Shown piece by piece: positions 24,461-33,807 of a stretch of DNA of 41,211 nt. The DNA is from Lachnospiraceae bacterium (GTDB taxonomy: Bacteria; Bacillota; Clostridia; Lachnospirales; Lachnospiraceae). The stretch's first letter is position 1. Each line of letters begins with the position of its first letter. Where the stretch lies: the NCBI GenBank assembly GCA_017455525.1, contig JAFTAP010000020.1:1-41211 (forward strand), in the 5' to 3' direction. Made by a program: the position numbers and the translations under genes. The notes under the pieces were generated by a model, which made no database searches, was not told the DNA's origin, and saw only the letters and a list, made by a program, of their open reading frames with translations.

Positions 24461-24814
24461 ATGAGTTCTATAATGGAATACAATGGATACCATGCCAAAG
24501 TCGAGTTTGATGATAAGGATAACATTTTCGTGGGCACGGTCATAGGACTGAATGACATGCTGGGGTTCCATGGCAAATCAGTGGACGAACTCGCAGCTTC
24601 ATTTAGGGATTGCATTGAGAATTATCTTAGCTGGTGCATGGAAAGCGGGAAAAAGCCAGAGAAGGAATTCAGGGGCGTGTTCAATGTCAGGATTGTTCCG
24701 GAGTCACACAGGGAAGCGGCTATTGAGGCTGCCAAAGACGGCATAACGCTAAATCAGTTCGTAGCCGATGCGATAGACGAGAAGCTGGCACGGAAAAGGG
24801 CTGTGATGGTCTAA
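24461..24814 (+). CDS. hicB: HicB-family antitoxin
   Basis: 117 residues. The N-terminal part MEYNGYHAKVEFDDKDNIFV and VGTVIGLNDMLGFHGKSVDE is the partly degraded RNase H-like HicB fold, which blocks HicA. The C-terminal part ESHREAAIEAAKDGITLNQF and VADAIDEKL is an Arc-type ribbon-helix-helix DNA-binding domain. It begins two bases after hicA; toxin-first order is normal for hicAB. The likely operator is the palindrome at 24168-24188. The antitoxin both neutralises HicA and represses the operon in characterised systems; here both roles are inferred from the family. Confidence 0.88.
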   Translation: MSSIMEYNGYHAKVEFDDKDNIFVGTVIGLNDMLGFHGKSVDELAASFRDCIENYLSWCMESGKKPEKEFRGVFNVRIVPESHREAAIEAAKDGITLNQFVADAIDEKLARKRAVMV

Positions 24815-24895
24815 TGTCTGCCAGCAATTAATCTTTAGATACTGATATCATACTTAAGATACGTCCAAGGAAAATCATTAATTAAGCATATGGTT

Positions 24896-24927
24896 ATGCG
24901 CCGTGATGGTTAGCTGTCAGGGCGTAT
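24896..24927. repeat. Hairpin sharing a 13-mer with the 764-811 repeat
   Basis: ATGCGCCGTGA (24896-24906) and TCAGGGCGTAT (24917-24927) form an imperfect hairpin with a 10-nt loop: one mismatch and one G-U pair in RNA. The right arm, read on the other strand, contains AATACGCCCTGAC, identical to 764-776. It sits between hicB and the next glycan gene. No U-run follows, so it is probably not a plain terminator. Confidence 0.55.
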
Positions 24928-24965
24928 TTATATTGGAGAATTCGGATTAGTCATGAGGGAAGTTG

Positions 24966-26726
24966 ATGCGGGAATGGCTGCATGAAGTTTTTACGTGGTG
25001 GGATAATTTCATAAGACGTAACGAGGTACTCACAGAAGACATAGTTGTAGTGCACATGGCCTGTGACACCGACATGCTTGACGTTCTGCTGGATGAGGCG
25101 GTAAGGCTGCATGATGCGGGGATGTGCGAGAATGTTCATGTGCTGACGGCGGATGACATCGAGATAAAGATTTTTGGACAGGCTGGTAACACATACAAGC
25201 TTGCATATGCCAGCTTACGAGCCATACAAGATATAGCAAGGCTTTACAGCATTTATCCTTTTTTTGACAGGATTTATTTTGATTCGTATTCCGTTGCCTC
25301 GGACTACGACGTGATGACGTTTCGGGGTGTTAATGGTTTTTCCGACAGGGAGATCGCATGTATAGCTGTATATGACATGCCGGAGCTCCTGAATCTTGTA
25401 GAGGCTAAGCCACAGTGCTCTGAGCATGAGGCACGGTTCGTGGACTGGGAGAGGCTGGGAATCAGGGAAAAGCTTAGAGGTTGCGAGGACAGCACCGACA
25501 TAACAGTAAGGCTCAAGCAGGACGTGATCAAGCCGGAGGACGACATAGTGCTGTTCGCGGTAACCATCACTATGAGAAGCGTACTTGAAAACTTTAAGGA
25601 ATATAGTATCAGAGCGGTAATAGACAATGATTCTTCTCTTGAAGGAGAAGAGATAGAAGGCATCCCGATCCATACACCGGAATATCTTAAGAGCCTCCGA
25701 AAAAGCGTGAAGATAATCGTGACATCAAGGAGGTACCGTCAGATATGCGAGCAGCTGCAGGCCATGGGATACCGCACGGGGGAGCAGGTATTCATTGCCC
25801 ATGCATCCGTGCTAAATGAGAAGCCACTAAGCGTCATAGAGGAGACGCTGGACGGCAGGATAGTCAGGGGTGAGGAGATATATTACGACTTAAGGAAGCA
25901 TTATGGCAGTATCCCCGTTTATATCGACCCCCATACCGGGACTGGCGACGTGTATTTCTCATGGCTCTACCTTGATAAGAACGAGGAATTCATCCTTATC
26001 GTTCCGACTGAGAGCTGCAGGAAGCTCGCAGAGCATCTGGGGATCAAGTCCGTCCTGATGTCCGGAGAGGATATATCGGCACTCGCCGCATATGGCAGGG
26101 CTAAAGGTCTCAGTGATATTGGCATGAAGATACTTAATTACTCATTTGACCAATACGTGACAGGGAGGATCAGAGGATACAAGGGTCTGGATTATAATAT
26201 GATGCTTCAGAGGACGGTGTTCGGGGCTAAGGAAAGAGCCGTCCCCATAAGGATACCGCAGAGGGACTCGGATTGCTTGTTCGCTGAATACGGCATAAGA
26301 AAAGGACATACAGTGCTGCTCTCGCCATACGCTGGGCATGCTGAAGACATACCGATGCTTTTCTGGAGAAAACTCGCAGAATGGCTTAAAAGGGAGGGAT
26401 ACTGCGTATGTACCAACATAAGCGGGGAAGAGAAATCCATAGAAGGGACAAAAGGACTGAGCTTAGACTATTCTGAGGTGATTGACTTCGTGGACAAGGC
26501 GGGGGTCTTCATAGGTTTGAGGAGCGGACTTTGCGACATCATCGCTCCGACTTCGGCGAGAATGGCTGTAATCTATCCCAATCAGATGTTCACGAGGAGC
26601 GTGGACTACTACAACTATTTCAGTCTTGAAAAGATGGGGCTGAGAGAGGAGAACCTGCTTGAGATGATATGGAGTAGGGGGGATGAGAACTATTACATGG
26701 AGAAGATAGCATCGTTCCTATGCTAG
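24966..26726 (+). CDS. GT-B-like (GT9-like) protein with internal Rossmann-like module, paralogue 1
   Basis: 586 residues from ATG 24966 (GAGGGA at 24954-24959); a TTG one codon earlier is possible. The N-terminal 190 residues are unassigned. In the middle, a degenerate shared module (DDIVLFAVTITMRSVLENF, AVIDNDSSLEGEEIEGIPI, VKIIVTSRRYRQICEQL) spans about 195-280. The C-terminal half resembles GT9/heptosyltransferase-like GT-B folds: DPHTGTGDVYFSWLYL, ILIVPTESCRKLAEHLGIK, TVLLSPYAGHAEDIPMLFW and FIGLRSGLCDII. The last motif recurs exactly in the next gene. It overlaps the next gene by seven bases. Activity is unproven; a glycosyltransferase role is inferred from fold-like motifs and context. 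Confidence 0.65.
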   Translation: MREWLHEVFTWWDNFIRRNEVLTEDIVVVHMACDTDMLDVLLDEAVRLHDAGMCENVHVLTADDIEIKIFGQAGNTYKLAYASLRAIQDIARLYSIYPFFDRIYFDSYSVASDYDVMTFRGVNGFSDREIACIAVYDMPELLNLVEAKPQCSEHEARFVDWERLGIREKLRGCEDSTDITVRLKQDVIKPEDDIVLFAVTITMRSVLENFKEYSIRAVIDNDSSLEGEEIEGIPIHTPEYLKSLRKSVKIIVTSRRYRQICEQLQAMGYRTGEQVFIAHASVLNEKPLSVIEETLDGRIVRGEEIYYDLRKHYGSIPVYIDPHTGTGDVYFSWLYLDKNEEFILIVPTESCRKLAEHLGIKSVLMSGEDISALAAYGRAKGLSDIGMKILNYSFDQYVTGRIRGYKGLDYNMMLQRTVFGAKERAVPIRIPQRDSDCLFAEYGIRKGHTVLLSPYAGHAEDIPMLFWRKLAEWLKREGYCVCTNISGEEKSIEGTKGLSLDYSEVIDFVDKAGVFIGLRSGLCDIIAPTSARMAVIYPNQMFTRSVDYYNYFSLEKMGLREENLLEMIWSRGDENYYMEKIASFLC

Positions 26727-28582
26727 AGGATTTCTTCAGCTATGGCAGTGAATGCACGGCTGACGACTTGTGCGATGCACTGGATGCGATGAATGAACTC
26801 TGGGGCAGGATCCTCTATGACAGTCGGCGGCACATGCTGGTGATGTCATCGGAGGACGACGAGGTGACCCGGCTCACGCTAAGATATCTAGCGCCATTCG
26901 CTAAAGCAAGGAGGGTGAGGTGTGGGTTCATACTCGTGGCATCAGACAGAAGGATTGGGGAAATGGCAAGGAGATATGCTACAGCCCCATACAGGATAGA
27001 ATACTGCGACAGGGATATCATAGAAAAGCTTGGCAGGGTGCTGTCCGTATCAACCTATTCTTCCATTCTGTCATTTAACTCGCTCGACCTCACCACGGAT
27101 AACGATGCATATGAGCTGGTTAGGAGGGGATTGCTCTCGAAGGAGGAGGTGCTCGCTCTCGCATGCCTGCAGCTTGATTATGTACCTGACGAGAGGGAGA
27201 CAGATGAGAGCAGGAAAGAGTTCGAAAGAACATTCCCGGGTGAGGATGCCATAGACTGGAAGTTGTATCCGCCGGCTCCGTACAGGGGCAGCACGACTGA
27301 CATATTCGAGAGGATCCTTGAGAACCCCGGCATCGGTAAAGACGACCAGGTGTTCATAAGCGGGGCTGTCAGGTCAAGCATCATGCTGGCTGAGCGCATG
27401 CATAACTTCAATATCTTTGGGATAATAGACAATAACAAAGCAAAACAGGGTACAGAATACGAAGGCCTTATGGTATATGCCCCGGAGGAGCTTGATGAAA
27501 AGTTCGGACGTGATATCAGGATAATCGTCCATACGAGGCACTTCAGGGAGATATGCGAGCAGTTGAGCAGACTGGGGTACGAGATGGGGAAGCAGGTATT
27601 TCCGGCATACGTGGCAGACGATCCGTACTTCCGCACAGAGATGCTTAAGAGCAGCATCCGGTGTATATATAAATCTGGTAAGGCGGTATATGACAGAGTT
27701 AGGGAGAGATGTCCTGACGAGCTTCTCATTCATCTGCCATACTCTGGAACAGGGGATGCCTATCTAGCGGGAATGTACATGGAAGACATGATCCGCATAC
27801 ATCATCTTCCGGATTCTATTTTCATAGTCAGATCGGAAGCCTGCAGGAAAATACTGGGGCTTTTCGGGTATGAGAGCGAAGTTCTGGACGAAGCAGGCTC
27901 TGATTCCTTAATAAAATATGCCAGGATAGTCGGATTCAAGACAGCGAACTACATAATGCTGAATGACAGCTATGACTTCAGGACATCCATAAGGCTCAGG
28001 GGCATAAACGGCATAGATTTTCATACGATGTTTCAGATCAGTGTATTCAAGGTTCCTGAAAAACGTAGAATACCTGTAGGTATAAGACAGGATAATGCGG
28101 ACGATCTGATAGAGGAGCATGGGCTTGAGCCGGGGAACACCGTCATCATTTCTCCCTATGCCACAACTGCCGACAGCCTGTCAGATGAGGTATGGGAAAG
28201 CATGGTTAAAGATCTTGATGATATGGGTTTCAAGGTCTGTACGAATGTCGCATCAGGTAACGAGAAGCCTATAGATGGAACTACGGGCGTGTTCATACCT
28301 TATGCGAAGCTTAAAGACTTTGTGAATAAATGCGGATATTTTATAGGGCTCCGCAGCGGACTGTGCGACATCATATCATCAACTTCAGCAAGAAAGATAG
28401 TCATATATCCCAGCTTCATAGGGAACGAGATGCATACGCCGCATTTTGCCCTGATCTATTTCGGGCTGAAGAATATGGCGCTGTGCGGGGAGGAGATATA
28501 CGAGGCAGAATTTGATCGTGACGGGGAAAGGGAGTTCGGAAATAAAATAAGCAGATACGTTAGAAAGGAATGGAGGCAATAG
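26720..28582 (+). CDS. GT-B-like (GT9-like) protein with internal Rossmann-like module, paralogue 2
   Basis: 620 residues and clearly a tandem paralogue of the preceding gene, with the same three-part order. Its module is better preserved: DQVFISGAVRSSIMLAERM, FGIIDNNKAKQGTEYEGLM, VYAPEELDEKFG and RHFREICEQLSRLGYEMGKQ (about 210-300). The C-terminal half repeats LPYSGTGDAYLAGMYM, SIFIVRSEACRKILGLFGYE, NTVIISPYATTADSL and FIGLRSGLCDII. The N-terminal 190 residues are only weakly like those of the first copy. Low identity outside the motifs suggests an old duplication with divergence, perhaps for a different acceptor. The start is an ATG inside the upstream stop region. Confidence 0.65.
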   Translation: MLEDFFSYGSECTADDLCDALDAMNELWGRILYDSRRHMLVMSSEDDEVTRLTLRYLAPFAKARRVRCGFILVASDRRIGEMARRYATAPYRIEYCDRDIIEKLGRVLSVSTYSSILSFNSLDLTTDNDAYELVRRGLLSKEEVLALACLQLDYVPDERETDESRKEFERTFPGEDAIDWKLYPPAPYRGSTTDIFERILENPGIGKDDQVFISGAVRSSIMLAERMHNFNIFGIIDNNKAKQGTEYEGLMVYAPEELDEKFGRDIRIIVHTRHFREICEQLSRLGYEMGKQVFPAYVADDPYFRTEMLKSSIRCIYKSGKAVYDRVRERCPDELLIHLPYSGTGDAYLAGMYMEDMIRIHHLPDSIFIVRSEACRKILGLFGYESEVLDEAGSDSLIKYARIVGFKTANYIMLNDSYDFRTSIRLRGINGIDFHTMFQISVFKVPEKRRIPVGIRQDNADDLIEEHGLEPGNTVIISPYATTADSLSDEVWESMVKDLDDMGFKVCTNVASGNEKPIDGTTGVFIPYAKLKDFVNKCGYFIGLRSGLCDIISSTSARKIVIYPSFIGNEMHTPHFALIYFGLKNMALCGEEIYEAEFDRDGEREFGNKISRYVRKEWRQ

Positions 28583-28590
28583 GCTAAACA

Positions 28591-29817
28591 ATGGTCTTTT
28601 ATCTCAAGGTTAACCGTGACACTGGCTACTCTTTAAGCAATCTCAGGGCATGGCTCGACGCAGCATCATGCATGGAGGGTAGTACCGTATATATAGTGTG
28701 CGACAATGAGTCGCTATGGAAAAAGACAGAGGGAATTCTGGAAGAATATCAGGGAATGGAGGTGTCCCTGATCGGATCCGACAGGGAAACACCGGCATTA
28801 AAGGAGATAGCCGAAAGAGTGATAGTCCCGGAGTGGCGTAACTGCGCATACTCGCATCTTACCACGTTCTTCCATTCCAAGGAGAACGGATATAAGGAGT
28901 TCTGGAACATAGACGCTGATGATACCTTTTTCTGTGTTTCAAAGGAACGGCTGGCGGAGATACTTAATGAGACGAAGGATTATGCAATGAAGCATGGCAT
29001 GGGATGCTTCTCGCTTGATATGTGGTCGTCAAGGAACCATGGTGCGGCGTGGAGCTTCGGGGTGACTTATACTGATAACAGTAAGCCATGGATCGAGGCA
29101 ATGACAGGGCATTCTTCAGACAGGGATCTGCCTAGTTTCTTTCCGGGGCATACGAGAAACCTCGACTGGTATTTCACCTACCTGCGTGATACGTATGAAG
29201 AGCTTGGCATAGGGTCATTCTATGTGGAGAACCTCCGATTTGTGCATTACGCCGACGACATGTACAGGAAGCCGCTAGGCTCGGGGTTCTTCCACTGGAA
29301 GGACGGGATGCTCCGCTACCCCCTGCTGTTCTTCTTCTACGGGAGCAAGGCTTTCAGCAAGTACGTCATACCTGAGGAGATAGCAAGGATTGACATCGGG
29401 ATCACGGACAGGGAGAGCTATTCGCTCATAGGGGAGTATGAGAGTCTTTATGACGGATCAGCTGAGCCGTTCTTCAAGGACCGTGCCTATTTTGACAATG
29501 CCGGTGATACGAGGAACGTAGGCCTGCTCTTCAACAGGAACGCCAGGTTCATTCTCTTCGGTGCAGGGCAAGAGGGAAGGAATATCATGGAGTTCCTCGG
29601 GGCGGACAAGGTAAAATGCTTCGTTGACAACGGTCGCCACGGTACGACCGTTAAAGGCAAGCCAGTTTTATCCTTTGAAGAGCTTAAAGGTATGGATTTC
29701 AGGGAATTCATACTGCTCGTGACGGTGATAAGAGGCTTCGAGAGCATAACGAGACAGCTGGAGGAGAACGGGATATGCAATTACCTCATGCTGCCTTACA
29801 TAGAGGATTATATCTGA
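28591..29817 (+). CDS. Putative GT-A glycosyltransferase with C-terminal Rossmann-like module
   Basis: 408 residues. EFWNIDADDTFFC contains D108-A-D110, a DxD-like metal and nucleotide site. MGCFSLDMWSSRNHGAAWSF and DLPSFFPGHTRNLDWYFTYL suggest an acceptor-side fold. I do not recognise a named GT family with certainty; the order of hydrophobic strands and the DxD are GT-A-like. From about residue 320 the shared module is very clear: RFILFGAGQEGRNIMEFLG, VKCFVDNGRHGTTVKGKPV, LSFEELKGM and EFILLVTVIRG. The stop overlaps the next ATG as TGATG, so translation of the two is coupled. Confidence 0.65.
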   Translation: MVFYLKVNRDTGYSLSNLRAWLDAASCMEGSTVYIVCDNESLWKKTEGILEEYQGMEVSLIGSDRETPALKEIAERVIVPEWRNCAYSHLTTFFHSKENGYKEFWNIDADDTFFCVSKERLAEILNETKDYAMKHGMGCFSLDMWSSRNHGAAWSFGVTYTDNSKPWIEAMTGHSSDRDLPSFFPGHTRNLDWYFTYLRDTYEELGIGSFYVENLRFVHYADDMYRKPLGSGFFHWKDGMLRYPLLFFFYGSKAFSKYVIPEEIARIDIGITDRESYSLIGEYESLYDGSAEPFFKDRAYFDNAGDTRNVGLLFNRNARFILFGAGQEGRNIMEFLGADKVKCFVDNGRHGTTVKGKPVLSFEELKGMDFREFILLVTVIRGFESITRQLEENGICNYLMLPYIEDYI

Positions 29818-31196
29818 TGGCTAAGGTATCTGTCATAATGCCATCGCTTAATGTCGCCGCATACATAGATGAGGCGGTGGAGTCTGTCCTTAGACAGACG
29901 TTAGAGGATATAGAAGTTATATGCGTGGATGCGGGGTCTACAGACGGCACATGGGAGAAGCTGGAAGGATATGCCTCATCCGATGGTAGGTTGAAGCTAA
30001 TAAGATCTGATAAGAAGAGCTATGGCTATCAAATGAACCTCGGCATATCAGAGGCAGCCGGTGATTACATAGGCATAGTTGAGACTGACGACTATATAGA
30101 GCTTGATATGTATGAGAGGCTTTATGATGCAGCGATTGAGACCAATGCAGACATAGTGAAGTCCGACTTTGATATGTTCATAACGGGTGACAACGGGCAG
30201 AGGATATATGTGCCGTACTCGTTGCGTAAGCTTAACAGGGTGAAGTATGGCAGAACTTATTCCTCTGAAGACTACATGAATGGGACATTGAAGCCGGAGT
30301 GTTACATATGGAATGCCATCTATCGGAAGGGCTTCCTGACGGAAAAAGATATATGTTTCAATGAGACCCCGGGAGCATCGTTCCAGGACTTCGGGTTCAG
30401 ATATCAGGTGACGTATCTTGCTGACAGGATAGTCGCAGTAGATCATATCTGTTATCACTACCGCAGAGATAATATGAATGCTTCGACCTACAATCCAATG
30501 ACAGCTGAATACAACCTGCGCGAGACGGAGTACATTCTGGGTATCCTTAAGAAGAGATTTCCAGATGCGGATCGTGTGCTTGAAGCTTTTGCAAAGGAAG
30601 TCATTGAGTATGCTTTCTGGCCGTACTTCGAGGTATTGAAATGGTCTCATCCCGCTGAAGGAACGGCGAAGGCCTTTGAAGGGTTCAGGGAGATAATAAG
30701 CGGCTTCCTGGAGAAAGGATACGTGAAGGAGGGGGACATAGACGGCGGCCTGTGGCTTGCGGCGAACCTGCTTGCAGACGGCGTGGAAACATTTCTGGGA
30801 TATGCGAGAGTGGTATCAAGGCTTGACACTGAAAGGATATCGGCATACCTGAGCAGGGTGAGGGAAGCTTCGGATGTGATCGTGTTCGGGTCAGGATTAA
30901 GGGGAAATAATATCTATGCATTCCTCGTTTCGAATGGCATAAACAGCATCAGGGCATTCTGTGATAATGACACAGGGCGGCAGGGAGACAGCAGGTACGG
31001 GGTTGGCATAATGGCTCCCGAAGAAGCGGCAGGAAGATATGCGGAAGCCATATATATTATCACGGTGTCGTTACATGAGCAGGAGATAAGAGAACAGCTT
31101 GAAAACACAGGTGTAGCGGAGGAGAGGATTCTGTCGTATGCACTGCCAATAGACCCGCATTTTTGCACGAATTCTATGATGAAGAAGCGTATGTGA
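29817..31196 (+). CDS. GT2 family glycosyltransferase with C-terminal Rossmann-like module
   Basis: 459 residues from ATG 29817, chosen over an upstream ATG at 29775 because MAKVSVIMPSLNVAAYIDEA begins the GT-A fold and the TGATG overlap gives coupling. EVICVDAGSTDGTWEKL, YGYQMNLGISEAAGDYIG and VETDDYIELDMYERL (D91-D92) are standard GT2 motifs. The acceptor side includes ETPGASFQDFGFRYQ and VDHICYHYRRDNMNAST, the latter typical of GT2 enzymes from Firmicutes capsule clusters. The module follows near residue 354: VIVFGSGLRGNNIYAFLV, IRAFCDNDTGRQGDSRYGV and AIYIITVSLHEQE. It is likely an inverting transferase; the donor is unknown. Confidence 0.85.
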   Translation: MAKVSVIMPSLNVAAYIDEAVESVLRQTLEDIEVICVDAGSTDGTWEKLEGYASSDGRLKLIRSDKKSYGYQMNLGISEAAGDYIGIVETDDYIELDMYERLYDAAIETNADIVKSDFDMFITGDNGQRIYVPYSLRKLNRVKYGRTYSSEDYMNGTLKPECYIWNAIYRKGFLTEKDICFNETPGASFQDFGFRYQVTYLADRIVAVDHICYHYRRDNMNASTYNPMTAEYNLRETEYILGILKKRFPDADRVLEAFAKEVIEYAFWPYFEVLKWSHPAEGTAKAFEGFREIISGFLEKGYVKEGDIDGGLWLAANLLADGVETFLGYARVVSRLDTERISAYLSRVREASDVIVFGSGLRGNNIYAFLVSNGINSIRAFCDNDTGRQGDSRYGVGIMAPEEAAGRYAEAIYIITVSLHEQEIREQLENTGVAEERILSYALPIDPHFCTNSMMKKRM

Positions 31197-31218
31197 TACA
31201 TAGGGGAGGTTATACGGG

Positions 31219-33807
31219 ATGTACAGGAATGAGAAGAAGACTCTGATTGACATATGTGATACTTTGAAGGAGATACATATAGCCCTGGTTAAAGGAGCGG
31301 GCCAGGAGGAAGCCGCTGAACTGTGTGATGCGGCGCAACAGGGTGCGATAAGGATAGGAGAGAGTCTTGAGAATGAGGATGCGGAGAGATATGCTGGTAC
31401 TGTTCATAAGCTTGAGGAGTACTGTGAGCACGTTTATGAGCTTTCAGAAGAAGAAACGGTGTCGAATGAAGATATAGAAGAACTGGATCATATAGTGCAT
31501 CAAACAGAGGAAAAGCTTAAAGGTATAAGATGCCGGCTTAAGATCGTATTCTTTCCTTATAAGGCTGAGATGTGGGACTCGCTCGAGTCTTTTTATCTTG
31601 CCGCGAGGGATGACCCTGAATGTGACGCATATCTCGTGCCTATACCATACTATGAGATGGATGAGAACGGGGGAGAGGCAAGGGTCAGATATGAGATCGA
31701 CAGGTTCCCCATGGAAGAGAAGCCTATAATGTATTCCGATTTTGATCATACTGATGGCTCGATAGACATAGCTTATGTCCATAACCCTTATGATGACCAT
31801 AACCTGGTCACGTCCGTTCATCCTTCATACTATTCGCGCGAGCTTAAGAAGCATGTGGGGAAGCTCGTGTATGCGCCGTATTTCGTCACCGCGGGTATGG
31901 TAGTCGATGAGCAGCTCATGCTTCCTGTATACGAGAACATGGATTACTTTGTTATTCAGAGCGAATTGGCGAAGAAATGCTGTGAAGGCATGCCTTACTA
32001 TGACAAGATCTTGGCCTTCGGATCTTCGAAGTTCGACATGATAATAAACAAGAACAGGAAGGGCGGAGTGATGCCTGAGGGATGGGCGGAGGTGCTGGGT
32101 GACAGGAGAAAGCTTCTGCTGAATTCGTCTATCAATGACCTGCTTCAGACCGACGAGGCGGCCCTTGATAAGTTGGAGTATTTCTTTGACCTCATACGGG
32201 GCAACAAGAAGGTGGCAGTCATATGGAGACCGCATCCTCTCTATGAGTCAACGCTCAGGGCAATGAGACCGCAGCTTTTGCAGAGGTATGAGAAGATAAA
32301 GGCAAGGTTCCTTGAAGACAGGATAGGGGTTTATGATGAGACTCCGGATATCTCAAATACCATAGCTTTATGTGACGGATACATTGGCTCCGGTCACAGC
32401 TCAGTAATAAATATGGTTTGCGTCACCGGCAAGCCGGCTTATATGTTCAATAATATACTTCGGGAAAAGATTAGTAGGGATGATAGACGCGTCTTGAGGC
32501 TATCAGGGATGTCTTATTATAGAGGCAGACTGTATATGTATCCGATTAATATGAATGCAATTTTTTCAGTAGATGCGAAAAATGTCCAATCACCATTAAA
32601 GTATGAAGGGAGTATACCGAATATAAAGAATTGGACACGATCTCTTGTTGGCTTAGTGGAACTAGATGGAAAAATGTATCTTAGTCCTTTATTTGCCGAT
32701 GATGCCGTGTGCTATGACCCTATCATGAAGAGCGTAGAAAAGCTTGAGATGGTGGGAAGAAAGATGGATATACGGTATGTAGGAATAGCTCAGTCATCCT
32801 CAGGGAAATCGCTCTATTATATTCCGGATAGAAAATATTTAATGATTGAATACGTGGTAAAAACGGGGGAATGGATCTATCATAGTCAATGTATATCGGA
32901 TTTGTATGAGGGATTGAACCGACCACCTTATATAGGTCTTTTGTATGGTGCATCATCTTATGACGATGTTCTTTATTTTTCAACGGGTCTGTGTAATAGA
33001 ATACTAGGATTAAAAGCAGGAACGGATGAATATAGAATACTTCATATAGGACAGGAAAGCTTTACAGAAAAATTACGTATAGTCATAAAGAGTGCATCTA
33101 GCAGAGGATTATGGCTGTCTATGGGAGGAGAGACTGATTTATATTTAGCCCCTTGGGATAACCTCTCAGATATTAATAAATGGACTATTATACATATGCC
33201 CGAGGATTTATTGTTTTTTCATGACGATGTAGGAGATCCCTTTGGTTTTCATGGAGGAATAGTTGAATATGGGTCATATGCGTTCATAATGCCACTAAAA
33301 ACTCCTCATATGCTTAGAATAGATTTGAGAACCGGTGAGGTCGGCTATATTGCGGAAGACTTCTTCAAGGACTCGGATAAAAAAGGTATAGAGTATGATA
33401 TTAAATATTCAAGTATAGGAGGTGTTGTTTGTTCTATTGGAAATAATAAGGTAGTAATACAGCGCATGCGAGACCTTCACATTGCTATCATAAATCTTGA
33501 TGATGGAAGCTACGAGGAGTTCGTGCCGGAGATACCGGAGGAGATCTTTGACCGGATAGTTCCTGAGGATGGAGGATTTTATAAAGGAGACAGATATGAT
33601 TATTTCCGCATGGACGAGTCTCGATTATTCCCCCTTGAGCATTTCCTCGATGTCTTCGCAAGGGATGGCTACAGGAACGTGAAGGAGAGGCAACTCAATG
33701 AGCTAGAAACGCTGGCAGCCAACCTTGACGGCACATGCGGGGTGAAGACGCATGAGTTCCTGAAGAGGGTGATTGAGGAAGAGGATAGAAGGGAGTTTAA
33801 TGGATAA
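31219..33807 (+). CDS. CDP-glycerol-transferase-like protein carrying an AT-rich beta-propeller-like segment
   Basis: 862 residues; GGGGAGG precedes ATG 31219 by 9 nt. Residues 1-110 are charged and helical (coiled-coil-like). Residues 110-410 resemble the CDP-glycerol glycerophosphotransferase GT-B fold: LKIVFFPYKAEMWDSLESFY, AYVHNPYDDHN, GKLVYAPYFVTAGM, KVAVIWRPHPLYESTL and CDGYIGSGHSSVINMV. From about residue 414 to 757 (32460-33490) the base composition turns clearly AT-rich and the protein becomes repetitive beta-strand sequence: GMSYYRGRLYMYPINMNAIF, LVELDGKMYLSPLFADDAV and GGIVEYGSYAFIMPL. This looks like a kelch-like beta-propeller. The last 105 residues return to the local composition. 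The mosaic suggests a domain-sized transfer. A polyol-phosphate or sugar-phosphate transfer role is inferred. Confidence 0.72.
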   Translation: MYRNEKKTLIDICDTLKEIHIALVKGAGQEEAAELCDAAQQGAIRIGESLENEDAERYAGTVHKLEEYCEHVYELSEEETVSNEDIEELDHIVHQTEEKLKGIRCRLKIVFFPYKAEMWDSLESFYLAARDDPECDAYLVPIPYYEMDENGGEARVRYEIDRFPMEEKPIMYSDFDHTDGSIDIAYVHNPYDDHNLVTSVHPSYYSRELKKHVGKLVYAPYFVTAGMVVDEQLMLPVYENMDYFVIQSELAKKCCEGMPYYDKILAFGSSKFDMIINKNRKGGVMPEGWAEVLGDRRKLLLNSSINDLLQTDEAALDKLEYFFDLIRGNKKVAVIWRPHPLYESTLRAMRPQLLQRYEKIKARFLEDRIGVYDETPDISNTIALCDGYIGSGHSSVINMVCVTGKPAYMFNNILREKISRDDRRVLRLSGMSYYRGRLYMYPINMNAIFSVDAKNVQSPLKYEGSIPNIKNWTRSLVGLVELDGKMYLSPLFADDAVCYDPIMKSVEKLEMVGRKMDIRYVGIAQSSSGKSLYYIPDRKYLMIEYVVKTGEWIYHSQCISDLYEGLNRPPYIGLLYGASSYDDVLYFSTGLCNRILGLKAGTDEYRILHIGQESFTEKLRIVIKSASSRGLWLSMGGETDLYLAPWDNLSDINKWTIIHMPEDLLFFHDDVGDPFGFHGGIVEYGSYAFIMPLKTPHMLRIDLRTGEVGYIAEDFFKDSDKKGIEYDIKYSSIGGVVCSIGNNKVVIQRMRDLHIAIINLDDGSYEEFVPEIPEEIFDRIVPEDGGFYKGDRYDYFRMDESRLFPLEHFLDVFARDGYRNVKERQLNELETLAANLDGTCGVKTHEFLKRVIEEEDRREFNG

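Noticed and set aside
30048-30650. Antisense open frame of 200 codons
   Set aside because: It is opposite a well-supported GT2 gene. Its composition (many His, Ile, Tyr) follows from reverse-complementing common codons, and no motif was recognised.
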